This document shows positions 50,364 through 59,073 of a stretch of DNA of 64,000 bases, piece by piece. The stretch comes from Fibrobacterota bacterium. Its GTDB lineage: Bacteria; Fibrobacterota; Fibrobacteria; UBA11236. Location: positions 1 to 64,000 of the forward strand of contig JAEKLQ010000043.1 in the NCBI GenBank assembly GCA_019509785.1, in the 5' to 3' direction. Each line of letters opens with the position of its first letter. The stretch's first letter is position 1. The notes under the pieces are model-generated. The model saw nothing but the letters and a program-made list of their open reading frames with translations. It did no database searches and was not told where the DNA came from. Made by a program: the position numbers and the translations under genes.

Positions 50364-53048
50364 ATGAATCCCTTTGCGGGCGAATTGGAGCGCATACTCC
50401 CTTTCGTCAAGAATCCTGGCCGCTATATCGGCGGCGAGAACAACCAGATCGTAAAAGATCCGGCCATGCTTTTGGCCTCCATGGCGCTGGTGTTCCCGGA
50501 CGCTTACGAACTGGGCATGTCCCATAACGGGACCAAGGTGCTCTACCACCTCCTCAATCGGGAACCGGATTTGGCCGCCGAGCGCGCCTTCGCGCCCATG
50601 CCGGATATGGCCGAAAAAATGCGCGAGAGCGGGATTCCGCTCTACGCCCTGGAATCGTACCGCCCCATTTCCGCTTTCGAAGCGGTCGGCATCTCGCTGC
50701 AGACGGAGCTCAATTACACCAACGTGCCTTACGTGTTGGAGCTGGGCGGCATCAAGGCTTGGGCCAAGGAACGCGCGGAAAAGGATCCCTTCGTCATCGG
50801 CGGCGGTCCTTGCATGGCGAACCCCGAACCCGTAGCCGATTTCTTCGATCTCTTCGTCATCGGCGATGGCGAAATCCTCGCCGCGGAAGTCCTGCGGCGG
50901 ATCGGCCAGGGGCGCAAGGCCGCCTGGACCCGCGAGCAGATCCTGCGCGATTTGGCCTCGCTCAAGGGCATCTACGTGCCCCGCTTCCTGGACGTGGCCG
51001 AAAGCCCGCTCGGGGAAACCGTCCCGGTCGTGGACGGATCCCAGGGCCCCTACCTGCGGGCCAAGACCATCCAGCGCGCTTGGGTGGAAGTGCTCAACAA
51101 GGACGATTATCCCGTCAAGAACCTGGTTCCCCACGTGAAGCTCGTGCATGATCGTTTCTCGGTGGAGGTGATGCGCGGTTGCACCCAAGGCTGCCGCTTT
51201 TGCCAGGCGGGTTATTGGTACCGCCCCAACCGCGAACTCAACGCCGATGCGGTGGTGGAAATCGCCCGCGCCGGCTTGGCCGCGACGGGGGAGACCGAGC
51301 TGGGCTTGTTGTCCCTCTCCACCGCCGATTACGGCCCCGTGGAAAAGGTGATGGACGCGCTTATCGATCAGGACGATTTCGAGGACATCAGCTTGTCCCT
51401 GCCGTCGCTGCGCGCCAACAGCTTCGGGCAGGGCCTGGCCCGCAAGGCCGCGGCCCTCAACGGAGGCAAGAGCGCCACCTTCGCCCCGGAGACCGGTTCC
51501 GAGCGCTTGCGCAAGATGATCAACAAGACCATCAGCGACAAGGATATGTACGAAGCCGCCGAAAGCGTGTTCGGCAACGGCTTCCACAATGTCAAGCTGT
51601 ACACCATGGTGGGCCTGCCGACCGAGAACCTCGACGACATGCGCGCCTTCTGCGATCTGATCGCGAACCTGAACCGTATCGGGCAGAAGCATAACCGTCG
51701 CAATACCGTGCATGCCAGCATCGGCATCCTGGTGCCCAAGCCCTTCACGCCCATGCAATGGGTGCCTTTCATGGAAGAGGAGAAGGTCAAGGAACATATC
51801 CGCTTCGTGCGGGAAGCCTTCAAGTACGTGAAAAGCGTTCGCATCAGCTGGAGCGAATACGGTTTGGCCCACGTGGAGAGCTTCTATTCCCGCGGCGATC
51901 GCAAGATTTCCTCCATGATTTACCAGGCCTATAAACAGGGCCGGGTTTTCGAATCCTTCGGCGAGCACTTCAGCTACGACGGCTGGAAGGCCATGTGGGC
52001 GGAGCACGGATACCCGCAGGATCGCATATTCCGCGAGCGGGCCTTGGACGAGGTCTTCCCGTGGGACTTCATCCACGCGGGCGCCAACAAGGGCTTCCTC
52101 AAGAACGAGTACAAGAAGATGCTCATCGAGGACAGCGCCCCGGTGCCCGATTGCAAATGGGGCGATTGCCAGAAGTGCGGCATCCCCGGTAACGGCGCGG
52201 ATACCCGCCTATCGCCCATGCCCGAAAAACACGTAGCGCCCAGCCGGACGCCTGAAGAGATCCGCGCCTTGGCGGAGGCGCGCAAGCAAAAGCGCGGTGG
52301 CGCCTTCCCCTACCATCTCATCTACCGCAAGGCCGGGATGTCGCGCTATATCGCGCATCAGAACACCTTGGATATTTTCGAACGGGCCTTCCGCCGTTTG
52401 CGGCTGCCCCTCAATTACTCCGAGGGTTTCAACCCCCGCCCGATCATCAAGAACACCGGCGCACTGCCCTTAGGTCTCGAGTCCCGCAAGGAATTGCTGG
52501 TGATCGAATTCCGGGAACGGGTGCCGGGCGATAGGGACGAGTGGTGCCGCAAGCTTTCGGATATGCTCCCGTTGGGGATGGAAGTGCTCGCGCTCAATCC
52601 CGTCGCGCGCGCGCGCATGCCGCGCATGGAATCCGTCACCTTCCGCCTGCGCGACTATTCCGGCGGAGAAGCCGCTCTCGAAGCCGCGGCCGGACGCTTC
52701 GCGGACGGCAGCTATGCCCGCATCGCTGCCAACCGGGGCAAGGATATCGACCTTGGCGCGGAGATCGAAGCCGTATGGATGGAGACCGGCGAGCTGTGCC
52801 TCCGGGCGAAGGCCCAACCCAGCGGAGCCGTCATCAGCCCCTACCTGGCCTATGCCGCCCTGCTGGCGGTGGAACCGAATTCCCTGCGCAGCGAATCCAT
52901 CGCCAAGTCCGATTTCGTGTTGGAAGCGCCCCAATCCGCCGCGGTTTCGGCCGGGCAAAATGCTTCCGTAACCCATAGCCGCAAGGCCATGCTGGTCGCC
53001 TCCGAGCGGGCCGAAAGGCCGGACTACCTCGAAGGGGAGGACGCGTGA
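50364..53048 (+). CDS. radical SAM protein fused to DUF2344
   Basis: The 894-residue protein joins a B12-binding-like N-terminal domain (about 1-220), a radical SAM core (about 265-560, cluster motif RGCTQGCRFCQAGY with three cysteines near residue 273), and a TIGR03936/DUF2344 domain (about 650-850, FPYHLIYRKAGMSRYIAHQ). This TIGR03960 plus TIGR03936 combination is widespread; its activity on tRNA or other substrate has not been proven as far as I know. It is the first of three or more coupled genes: its stop overlaps the next start. Confidence 0.92.
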   Translation: MNPFAGELERILPFVKNPGRYIGGENNQIVKDPAMLLASMALVFPDAYELGMSHNGTKVLYHLLNREPDLAAERAFAPMPDMAEKMRESGIPLYALESYRPISAFEAVGISLQTELNYTNVPYVLELGGIKAWAKERAEKDPFVIGGGPCMANPEPVADFFDLFVIGDGEILAAEVLRRIGQGRKAAWTREQILRDLASLKGIYVPRFLDVAESPLGETVPVVDGSQGPYLRAKTIQRAWVEVLNKDDYPVKNLVPHVKLVHDRFSVEVMRGCTQGCRFCQAGYWYRPNRELNADAVVEIARAGLAATGETELGLLSLSTADYGPVEKVMDALIDQDDFEDISLSLPSLRANSFGQGLARKAAALNGGKSATFAPETGSERLRKMINKTISDKDMYEAAESVFGNGFHNVKLYTMVGLPTENLDDMRAFCDLIANLNRIGQKHNRRNTVHASIGILVPKPFTPMQWVPFMEEEKVKEHIRFVREAFKYVKSVRISWSEYGLAHVESFYSRGDRKISSMIYQAYKQGRVFESFGEHFSYDGWKAMWAEHGYPQDRIFRERALDEVFPWDFIHAGANKGFLKNEYKKMLIEDSAPVPDCKWGDCQKCGIPGNGADTRLSPMPEKHVAPSRTPEEIRALAEARKQKRGGAFPYHLIYRKAGMSRYIAHQNTLDIFERAFRRLRLPLNYSEGFNPRPIIKNTGALPLGLESRKELLVIEFRERVPGDRDEWCRKLSDMLPLGMEVLALNPVARARMPRMESVTFRLRDYSGGEAALEAAAGRFADGSYARIAANRGKDIDLGAEIEAVWMETGELCLRAKAQPSGAVISPYLAYAALLAVEPNSLRSESIAKSDFVLEAPQSAAVSAGQNASVTHSRKAMLVASERAERPDYLEGEDA

Positions 53049-53425
53049 ACGCGGATGCGGAAAGCGCTTCGGATGGGAACGGGGGCGAAACCCGGGAGCC
53101 GGCTGGCGAACGTAAGGCCGGGAAGCCGGGGCCTCCGGATCCCAAGGTCCAGATGGAGCGCCTGGACGCCTTGATCGCCGCCGAGACGGACGAGGAGCGC
53201 CTGCGCGCCGGGCTCGGCATCCGCCTGGCCTTGGGGTTGGCCCAGGAAATGCGCGAAGGCAAACCCATCGGCTCCGAGACCACCGAACTGGTCGCCGGTT
53301 GGATGCACGACTACGGCCAGGATACGGTGGACGCCGCCACCCGGGTGGCCCGCGAATTCCTGATCAAGCCGGAAGAGCTGCGGAAGTCCTTAGGGCAACG
53401 CCTGGGCCTGGAAGGCCAGGCATGA
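53045..53425 (+). CDS. hypothetical protein, 126 aa
   Basis: The GTG start overlaps the TGA of the radical SAM gene, and its own stop overlaps the next ATG, so it is very likely translated. A disordered, charged N-terminus (to about residue 35) is followed by a helical domain with VQMERLDALIAAETDEERL and AAELVA-like pattern ETTELVAGWMHDYG. No family recognised. Its position between the radical SAM and Ppx/GppA genes suggests a small helper protein of unknown kind. Confidence 0.7.
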   Translation: MNADAESASDGNGGETREPAGERKAGKPGPPDPKVQMERLDALIAAETDEERLRAGLGIRLALGLAQEMREGKPIGSETTELVAGWMHDYGQDTVDAATRVAREFLIKPEELRKSLGQRLGLEGQA

Positions 53426-54309
53426 ACGCCCGTTACGCCAGCGTGGACATCGGCACCAATACCGCCAAGCTCCTGATCGGGGAGGCGCGGGACGGGATCC
53501 TGCAACCCGTATTCCAGCGGGCCGAGGCGACCCGCATCGGCCGTAACGTGTCCGTTACGGGCCGCATTTCCGACGAGGCCTTCGCGGCCCTGGAACTGGT
53601 GCTGCGATCGTATGCCCAGGACGTGCGCGACCAGGGGGCCGTATTGGTTGGCGCCATCGCCACCCAGGCCTTCCGCATGGCGGCTAACGGCGAGGAGCTC
53701 TTGGAGAAGGTCGCGGCGGTGCTGGGCTGCGAGGCCAGTACCATCGCCGGCCCCGAAGAGGCCCGCCTGGGTTGGTTGGCGGTGGCCAACCGCCACCCTT
53801 CCGCCGACCTGGCCGTGCTGGACATCGGCGGAGGCAGCACCGAAGCCACCCGCAAGCGGGAAGGCATCTCGACGCCCATCGGGGCGGTGCTGTTGCTCGA
53901 AGCCTGCGGTCCGGATGCGGCGGCTTGCCGGGCCAAGGCCAAGGAGGCCTTCGCGGGATTCCCCGATTGGGGCGCGCTACGCTGGGCCGCCGTGGGCGGT
54001 ACCGCGACCGCCTTCGCCATGCTGGAGCTTGGGCTTGAGAAATACGATTCGGAAGCCATCGAGGGCCTGGAAGCGTCGCGCGCGCGGGTGACCGAGCGGA
54101 TCGATCAATTGGCTTCCATGAAGGCGGCGGAACTGTTGGCGATCCCCGGATTGGGACAGGGCCGCGCGGACATCGTGATGCCGGGCCTGTGCATTCTGGA
54201 AGCGTTCCTGCTGCAGACGGGCCAGGAGAAGGTGCTCATTTCCGATCGCGGCATCCGTTACGGCCTTTTGGTCGATTGGCTACGCAAGCGTCGCGCGGCC
54301 GTACCCTAG
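53422..54309 (+). CDS. Ppx/GppA phosphatase family protein
   Basis: The 295-residue protein has actin-like ATPase fold motifs of exopolyphosphatase/guanosine pentaphosphate phosphatases: SVDIGTNTAKLLIGE at the N-terminus, GAIATQAFRMAANGEEL near residue 80, and VLDIGGGSTEATR near residue 133. It is the short form with only the two N-terminal domains, as in many diderm bacteria. It hydrolyses terminal phosphate of polyphosphate or pppGpp. It overlaps the previous gene by four bases and is one base from the pseudouridine synthase. Confidence 0.92.
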   Translation: MNARYASVDIGTNTAKLLIGEARDGILQPVFQRAEATRIGRNVSVTGRISDEAFAALELVLRSYAQDVRDQGAVLVGAIATQAFRMAANGEELLEKVAAVLGCEASTIAGPEEARLGWLAVANRHPSADLAVLDIGGGSTEATRKREGISTPIGAVLLLEACGPDAAACRAKAKEAFAGFPDWGALRWAAVGGTATAFAMLELGLEKYDSEAIEGLEASRARVTERIDQLASMKAAELLAIPGLGQGRADIVMPGLCILEAFLLQTGQEKVLISDRGIRYGLLVDWLRKRRAAVP

Positions 54310-54310
54310 C

Positions 54311-55018
54311 ATGCGCATCAATCGTTATCTCGCCTTGTGCGGCTTCGGGAGCCGGCGCGCCGTGGAGGATTTGATCCGCGGCGGCGCGGTCACCGTGGGC
54401 GGCGAAGTGATCTATGATCTCGGCCGCCAGATCGGCGAGGCGGAGAAGGTCGCCGTGAAGGGCAAGCCCGCCCGTCCCCCGCGGTCCTATGACTACGTTA
54501 TCCTCAATAAACCCAAAGGCTATCTCTGCTCCGTGGGCGATCCCTTCGATCGGCCCACCATCTACCGGCTTCTGCCCGCCGAATTCAAGACGCTCCATTA
54601 TGTCGGCCGCCTGGATTACAATAGCCGCGGGCTGATCCTGCTCACCAACGATGGAGCATTGACCCATTCGCTTTTGCATCCCAGCCGCGAAGTGCCGCGC
54701 ACCTACGCGATCAAGACCCGCAAGCCGATGGCGGAAAAGGACGCCGCGGCCCTGCTGGCAGGGGTCGACATCGGCTTCGAGCATCCCGCCACCGCGGCCT
54801 CGGTACGCCAACTTGAAGATCATCTCGAGATCGTACTGCAAGAAGGCAAGAACCGCGAGATCAGGCGCATGCTGGAAGTGGTGGGCTACCGCGTGGTAGA
54901 CTTGCAGAGGACCCGTTTCGGTGCCTTGGGGCTGGGAGACCTGCCCGAAGGCAAGTGGCGGCGCCTGACCGCCAACGAGATCGCCGACCTGCATGGGAAA
55001 AAGAAAGACAAGGATTGA
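54311..55018 (+). CDS. RsuA-family 16S/23S rRNA pseudouridine synthase
   Basis: The 235-residue protein has an N-terminal S4 RNA-binding domain (INRYLALCGFGSRRAVEDLI) and the RsuA/RluB/RluE/RluF catalytic domain, whose Asp lies in VGRLDYNSRGLILLTND near residue 98. QEGKNREIRRMLEVVGY near residue 177 is the family C-terminal motif. It makes pseudouridine in rRNA, either the RsuA or RluB type; length fits RluB. The last 26 bases overlap the next gene. Confidence 0.92.
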   Translation: MRINRYLALCGFGSRRAVEDLIRGGAVTVGGEVIYDLGRQIGEAEKVAVKGKPARPPRSYDYVILNKPKGYLCSVGDPFDRPTIYRLLPAEFKTLHYVGRLDYNSRGLILLTNDGALTHSLLHPSREVPRTYAIKTRKPMAEKDAAALLAGVDIGFEHPATAASVRQLEDHLEIVLQEGKNREIRRMLEVVGYRVVDLQRTRFGALGLGDLPEGKWRRLTANEIADLHGKKKDKD

Positions 55019-56450
55019 GCTATTGCTGCTGATGGCCGTGCCGGCCGTCGCCTCCGCCGTCACCATCCCTTTTCCCGCGCAACCGCATCAGTCCGTCCTG
55101 CTCGCGATACCCGACGCCAACCTGCTCCAGCACGGCCAGTACCGATTGCAGGGGCGCTTCCAGTATTTCACCAGTTCCCAGCCGGGGGCCGTCGATACCG
55201 CCTTCGGGGATACCGCCGCCGCGGGCTCGGCCCAGCAAACGCAGAACATGAATTACACCTCGGAGCTGGCCTTCGGGATCGAAAACCGCGCCGAGGTGGG
55301 CATCCAGTACGGCAGCGCCCTTTCCTTATCCATCAAGGCTTTGGTATGGCGCGAGGATCTCTTCTGGCCGGACATCGTGTTCGGCGCCCGCAACCTTTTC
55401 GCCAGCCAGGAAGCCGGCGTCTACGGGGTTTCCGATTCCAAGGATCTGAAGAACCTGCAATCCGAGAGCTTCATGACCCTGGCCAAAAGCTTCGCCAGCC
55501 GCACGCGTACGCATGCGGGCTTTTCCGTGCTCACGCATGCCAACAAGGGCCTGGCCAGCCTCAACCTGGGGCTGGAGCAGGACCTCGGGGCCGGGGCCTG
55601 GCTGGGCTACGAGGTCTTCGAACGCTTTTCGGATTTCCACCAGGACCTGACCTTGCAATGGCGCTGGCGCAACCTGGTGGGCTTCTCCGTTTCCATGACC
55701 GAATTCCAATCCTGGATCCGCCAAGACGGCGAGTGGGGCTTTTTCCTCACGCCCTCCCAGAACAATCCCAACGGATACAATTCGCCGGGCGTCTCGGTCT
55801 CTTTGCAATTCCTGGGATGGATCCCGCATCGCGACAAGCGCACCTTGCCCGAACGCGTCGCCATCCTGGAAGTGAAGAACGCGGAGTTGGCGAAGCAAGT
55901 GGAGGAGATGGAACTGCTCAAGCGCAGAGTGGCCAACCTCGAAGATCGGGCCGAGTCCGCGCCCGATACCGTGGTTCCGGCGGCCCCTCCCGCGCCCGTC
56001 GCCGTCGCGCCCCCGACCCCGGCCCAGCAAGCCGTCATCTACCTCAAGTCCCTGGCCGATAAGGGTGAGTCGGACCTTACCGATCCCAAGGAGATCCGCG
56101 ATCTGATGGCCAAGGTGGTGGCCCTGGGGCCCGAAGGCGCGGAAGTGGTCAAGCGCGCCGCCGCCGATACCGGCGCCGGTCCCGTGCGCGTCCATGCCGT
56201 GCTGGTGATGGCCTTCAGCAAGGATACCGCCTACGAAGCCTCCCTGCGCGCCCTCTGCTCGGACGCGGATCCCCGCATCCGCCGGGAGGCGCTGACCGCT
56301 CTCGTGAAACTCGGCAGCCGCGCGGCCCTGCAGGACGCCAAACGCCTCCTCTCCGATCCCGACGAGACCGTCGCCTTGGCGGCCGGGGAAGCCTATAAGC
56401 AATTGAAGGGCATGGCCAAGGTCTCGCCGGCGCGCAAGCGCGCAAGATAG
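54993..56450 (+). CDS. outer-membrane-like barrel protein with coiled coil and HEAT repeats
   Basis: The 485-residue protein has a signal peptide (ELLLLMAVPAVASA, near residue 22), a beta-rich region to about residue 285 like an outer membrane barrel (alternating strands such as RYRLQGRFQYF near residue 50, QWRWRNLVGFSVSMTEF near residue 225), a coiled coil at 288-315 (AKQVEEMELLKRRVANLED), an Ala/Pro linker, and C-terminal HEAT-type repeats (PRIRREALTALVKLGSRAAL near residue 430). A barrel joined to a repeat domain is unusual. It overlaps the pseudouridine synthase by 26 bases and ends in a terminator. Confidence 0.8.
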   Translation: MGKRKTRIELLLLMAVPAVASAVTIPFPAQPHQSVLLAIPDANLLQHGQYRLQGRFQYFTSSQPGAVDTAFGDTAAAGSAQQTQNMNYTSELAFGIENRAEVGIQYGSALSLSIKALVWREDLFWPDIVFGARNLFASQEAGVYGVSDSKDLKNLQSESFMTLAKSFASRTRTHAGFSVLTHANKGLASLNLGLEQDLGAGAWLGYEVFERFSDFHQDLTLQWRWRNLVGFSVSMTEFQSWIRQDGEWGFFLTPSQNNPNGYNSPGVSVSLQFLGWIPHRDKRTLPERVAILEVKNAELAKQVEEMELLKRRVANLEDRAESAPDTVVPAAPPAPVAVAPPTPAQQAVIYLKSLADKGESDLTDPKEIRDLMAKVVALGPEGAEVVKRAAADTGAGPVRVHAVLVMAFSKDTAYEASLRALCSDADPRIRREALTALVKLGSRAALQDAKRLLSDPDETVALAAGEAYKQLKGMAKVSPARKRAR

Positions 56451-56467
56451 CCGGCAGGCTCCGAGGT

Positions 56468-56491
56468 AAGCGGCTCAGCCGAGCCGCTTTT
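56468..56491 (+). terminator. intrinsic terminator
   Basis: AAGCGGCTC and GAGCCGCTT form a perfect 9-bp stem with AGCC loop, followed by TTGT after two stem T residues. It lies 18 bases after the barrel-HEAT gene and also encodes the C-terminus and stop of the convergent methyltransferase (from 56475). Confidence 0.85.
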
Positions 56492-57152
56492 GTAAGGCCA
56501 CCATCAACTCGTTCCCGTTCAGCAAGGTGGCGAAAATGCGGAACGGCAGCTTGAAGCGATCCTTGAAGAACATCAGGAACCCGAGAAACGCCTCAGGGTC
56601 CCATATGTGCCAATGGATGCTGATGCCCGTACGCTGGTAATAATCCACCACTTCCTCGATCTCCCCGGGATCGGTCCGCCCATCCACCGTTCGCGCGTAT
56701 TCGCGGTAATGATCCCGCGCGGTAGACTCGCAGCCATGGAGGCATTCGTCAAGCAGGTGCTGGTTGGAAGTGATTTGCCGGTCCTTATCGAAGGTTTGCC
56801 ATTTATCCGGCACCGTCAGCAACACGAAACCGCCGTCCTTTACCACCCGCAACATGTTCACCAGGGCCCGCACCGGATGCTGGCAATGTTCGATGAACTG
56901 GCAGGCGATCAGGAAATCCTCGCCCCCGTCCGGGAGCGTCGCCAGGGTCTCCCCGTCGTCGACGATGTCCACCTGGACCAGGTTTTCGTTCCGGAGTTCC
57001 GCGTATTGCTCGTAAAGCTGGGCGCGCGTCATCCGGTCCACGTAGCGGGCGCGCGATCCCGGCGGCAAGCGCAAAGGATGGTGCAAAGCCCCGATTTCGA
57101 TGCCATTGCCTATGCAGAAGCTGCGGGCGAATAGGGCCCGATTGTTTTCCAT
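56475..57152 (-). CDS. class I SAM-dependent methyltransferase
   Basis: The 225-residue protein has GIEIGALHHPLRLPPG at residue 17 in place of the classic glycine loop, as in a group of methyltransferases associated with glycan gene sets, then FLIACQFIEHCQHPVRALVN near residue 80 and LRVVKDGGFVLLTVPDK near residue 105. Substrate unknown. The only good start, ATG 57152, has no ribosome-binding site, but a TATAAT ends five bases before it, so the message may be leaderless. Its end overlaps a terminator for the convergent gene. Confidence 0.8.
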   Translation of the reverse strand: MENNRALFARSFCIGNGIEIGALHHPLRLPPGSRARYVDRMTRAQLYEQYAELRNENLVQVDIVDDGETLATLPDGGEDFLIACQFIEHCQHPVRALVNMLRVVKDGGFVLLTVPDKWQTFDKDRQITSNQHLLDECLHGCESTARDHYREYARTVDGRTDPGEIEEVVDYYQRTGISIHWHIWDPEAFLGFLMFFKDRFKLPFRIFATLLNGNELMVALQKRLG

Positions 57153-57156
57153 TTCG

Positions 57157-57169
57157 GATTATATTATCC
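57157..57169. promoter_or_regulatory. bidirectional AT-rich promoter element
   Basis: GGATTATATTATCC holds TATATT on the plus strand (57160-57165), 33 bases before queA, and TATAAT on the minus strand (57158-57163), five bases before the methyltransferase ATG. CGGAT and ATCCG flank it as inverted copies. It may drive both genes. Confidence 0.45.
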
Positions 57170-57198
57170 GCTTCCCGCCGCGGACGGGCAATCATGCC

Positions 57199-58239
57199 AT
57201 GAAAACATCCGACTTCGATTTTACGTTCCCCGAGGAATTGATCGCCTACCAGCCTCTGCCGCGCGGGGAGTCCCGCATGCTGGTGGTCGAAAAGACCGGG
57301 GATGCCGGGCCCGTTACCACGCTCACCCGCTGCTTGATCGATTATCTGTCCCCCGGCGACGCCCTGGTTCTCAACGATACCCGGGTCCTCCGCGCGCGTC
57401 TCCTAGCGACCTTGCCATCGGGCGCCCGCGTCGAGGCCTTGCTCTTGAAACCGCTGGCGGGGCCTGCCACGCGTTGGGAGGCCATGGTAAAACCCGGTAA
57501 GCGTTTCCGGGCCGGTGAACGGATTGCGTTTTCCCCCGGACTCGTGGCGACCGTGGAAGAGGTGCGCGAAGACGGGACGCGCGTGCTTGCCTTCGGCTTG
57601 GATCCGGCCGGATTCCATCGCGAGCTGGAAGCGGTGGGTCGCATTCCCTTGCCTCCTTACATCAAGCGGAGCGCGGAAAGCGCGGATGCGGATGCCTACC
57701 AGAGCGTATTCGCGGCGCATCCGGGATCGGTGGCCGCGCCTACCGCCAGCCTGCATCTGAGCGAGGCCATGCTGGCGGACATCCGCGCCAAAGGCGTTCA
57801 CGTCCCCATGTTGACCTTGCACGTGGGCGCCGGCACTTTCAAGCCGGTGCAGAGCGAAAACCTCGAGGGCCATGTCATGCACAGCGAGGCCTATGTCCTA
57901 CCCGCCGAAACGGCGACCGCTTTGAACGCGGTGCGGGCGCGCGGCGGCCGGGTATGGGCGGTGGGGACCACGGTGGCTCGCGTCCTGGAAACCCGCGCGA
58001 CGGGTTCCGGCGCGGAAGTCTTTACCCCCGGAGCGGGCGAGACCGACATCTTCATCCGCCCAGGCTATGCATGGAAAGGCGTCGACGGATTGATGACCAA
58101 TTTCCATTGGCCCAAGTCCACCCTCTTCATGCTGGTCTGCAGCCTGCTGGGCGCCGAGCGGGCCAAGGCGATCTATGCGCAGGCCTTCGCGGAAGGATTC
58201 CGGCTGTTCAGCTACGGGGACGCCATGTTGATCCGTTAA
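57199..58239 (+). CDS. queA: S-adenosylmethionine:tRNA ribosyltransferase-isomerase
   Basis: The 346-residue enzyme moves the ribosyl part of SAM to preQ1-tRNA, forming epoxyqueuosine precursor in queuosine synthesis. Family sequences are DFDFTFPEELIAYQPLPRG at the start, VLNDTRVLRARL near residue 58, GRIPLPPYIKR near residue 150, HVGAGTFKPV near residue 210 and GLMTNFHWPKSTLFMLV near residue 300. Start ATG 57199 fits the family; an upstream extension is rejected. Nothing else of the queuosine pathway is in the window. Confidence 0.96.
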   Translation: MKTSDFDFTFPEELIAYQPLPRGESRMLVVEKTGDAGPVTTLTRCLIDYLSPGDALVLNDTRVLRARLLATLPSGARVEALLLKPLAGPATRWEAMVKPGKRFRAGERIAFSPGLVATVEEVREDGTRVLAFGLDPAGFHRELEAVGRIPLPPYIKRSAESADADAYQSVFAAHPGSVAAPTASLHLSEAMLADIRAKGVHVPMLTLHVGAGTFKPVQSENLEGHVMHSEAYVLPAETATALNAVRARGGRVWAVGTTVARVLETRATGSGAEVFTPGAGETDIFIRPGYAWKGVDGLMTNFHWPKSTLFMLVCSLLGAERAKAIYAQAFAEGFRLFSYGDAMLIR

Positions 58240-58312
58240 TCCGGAAAAACAAATGAGACAATTCCGTCACCAGTAACATCCAAGTGCCGAACCATTCCGC
58301 CCGGAGGCGCCC

Positions 58313-59017
58313 ATGCCCGTCAAAAACATCCCGTCCTTGCCCATTTCCGCAGCGCTTATCCTGTTGGCCGCCTGCGCCCAACCGCGCATGGTCCCGCCCG
58401 AGGACGTTGCCAAAGGCATCACCCTGGAAGTGAAAAACCGGAGCAGCGCTTCGGGAGCGTTGATCAAGGAGGATTTCGACCTTGGACCTTACAAAGTCGC
58501 CAAGGTGGATCGCAGCTGGATCCATGGGAAGGGTTCCGGTTTCGGCGACTATAGCGAGAAAAATTCCAAAGCCACCTACAGCTATGAGCTCCTAGGCGGA
58601 GCGCGCGCTTGGAAGGGCACCTGCGCCCTCAGCAAGGATGAAACGAGCATCAAGCTGGGCAAAGGCATGTCCATGGGGGAGTCTAAGGCCGGCGTCTCCT
58701 GCGGATGCGCCGACGGGAGCCGGTCGGGACGGATCGAATTGACCCGCAATACGAGCGGGGAATTCGAAGGCAGCCTGTCCCCGGCAGGGCAGGCCTACGT
58801 ATTGCGACCAGTCAAGGAAACCGATCGCAAATATTTCGGGGGGGAACCGGCGGGTTACCGTTTCGACGGGACCGACGGCCCCCGCGGCGCGGTGGAAATG
58901 CTGAAGCCGGGCCGCATCTGGTTCACGGAGAAGATGGCGGACGCCGAGCGCGAACCCGGCGCCTGCCTGTTGGCTGGATTGATGCTGTACCGGGAGCCCC
59001 GCGATCAGGGTGATTGA
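58313..59017 (+). CDS. lipoprotein of unknown function
   Basis: The 234-residue protein has a lipoprotein signal (AALILLAAC, Cys about residue 21). The mature part has no recognised domain; it includes several Gly- and Lys-rich beta segments (EVKNRSSASGALIKEDFD, YSYELLGGARAWKGTCALS) and three further cysteines. GGAGG precedes the ATG. It stands alone after queA, with no terminator obvious on either side. Confidence 0.7.
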   Translation: MPVKNIPSLPISAALILLAACAQPRMVPPEDVAKGITLEVKNRSSASGALIKEDFDLGPYKVAKVDRSWIHGKGSGFGDYSEKNSKATYSYELLGGARAWKGTCALSKDETSIKLGKGMSMGESKAGVSCGCADGSRSGRIELTRNTSGEFEGSLSPAGQAYVLRPVKETDRKYFGGEPAGYRFDGTDGPRGAVEMLKPGRIWFTEKMADAEREPGACLLAGLMLYREPRDQGD

Positions 59018-59073
59018 GTGGTCCCCTTGACCCGATCCGCCGGCGCCTTCGGAGGGATGCCTTTCCGCGGGTT

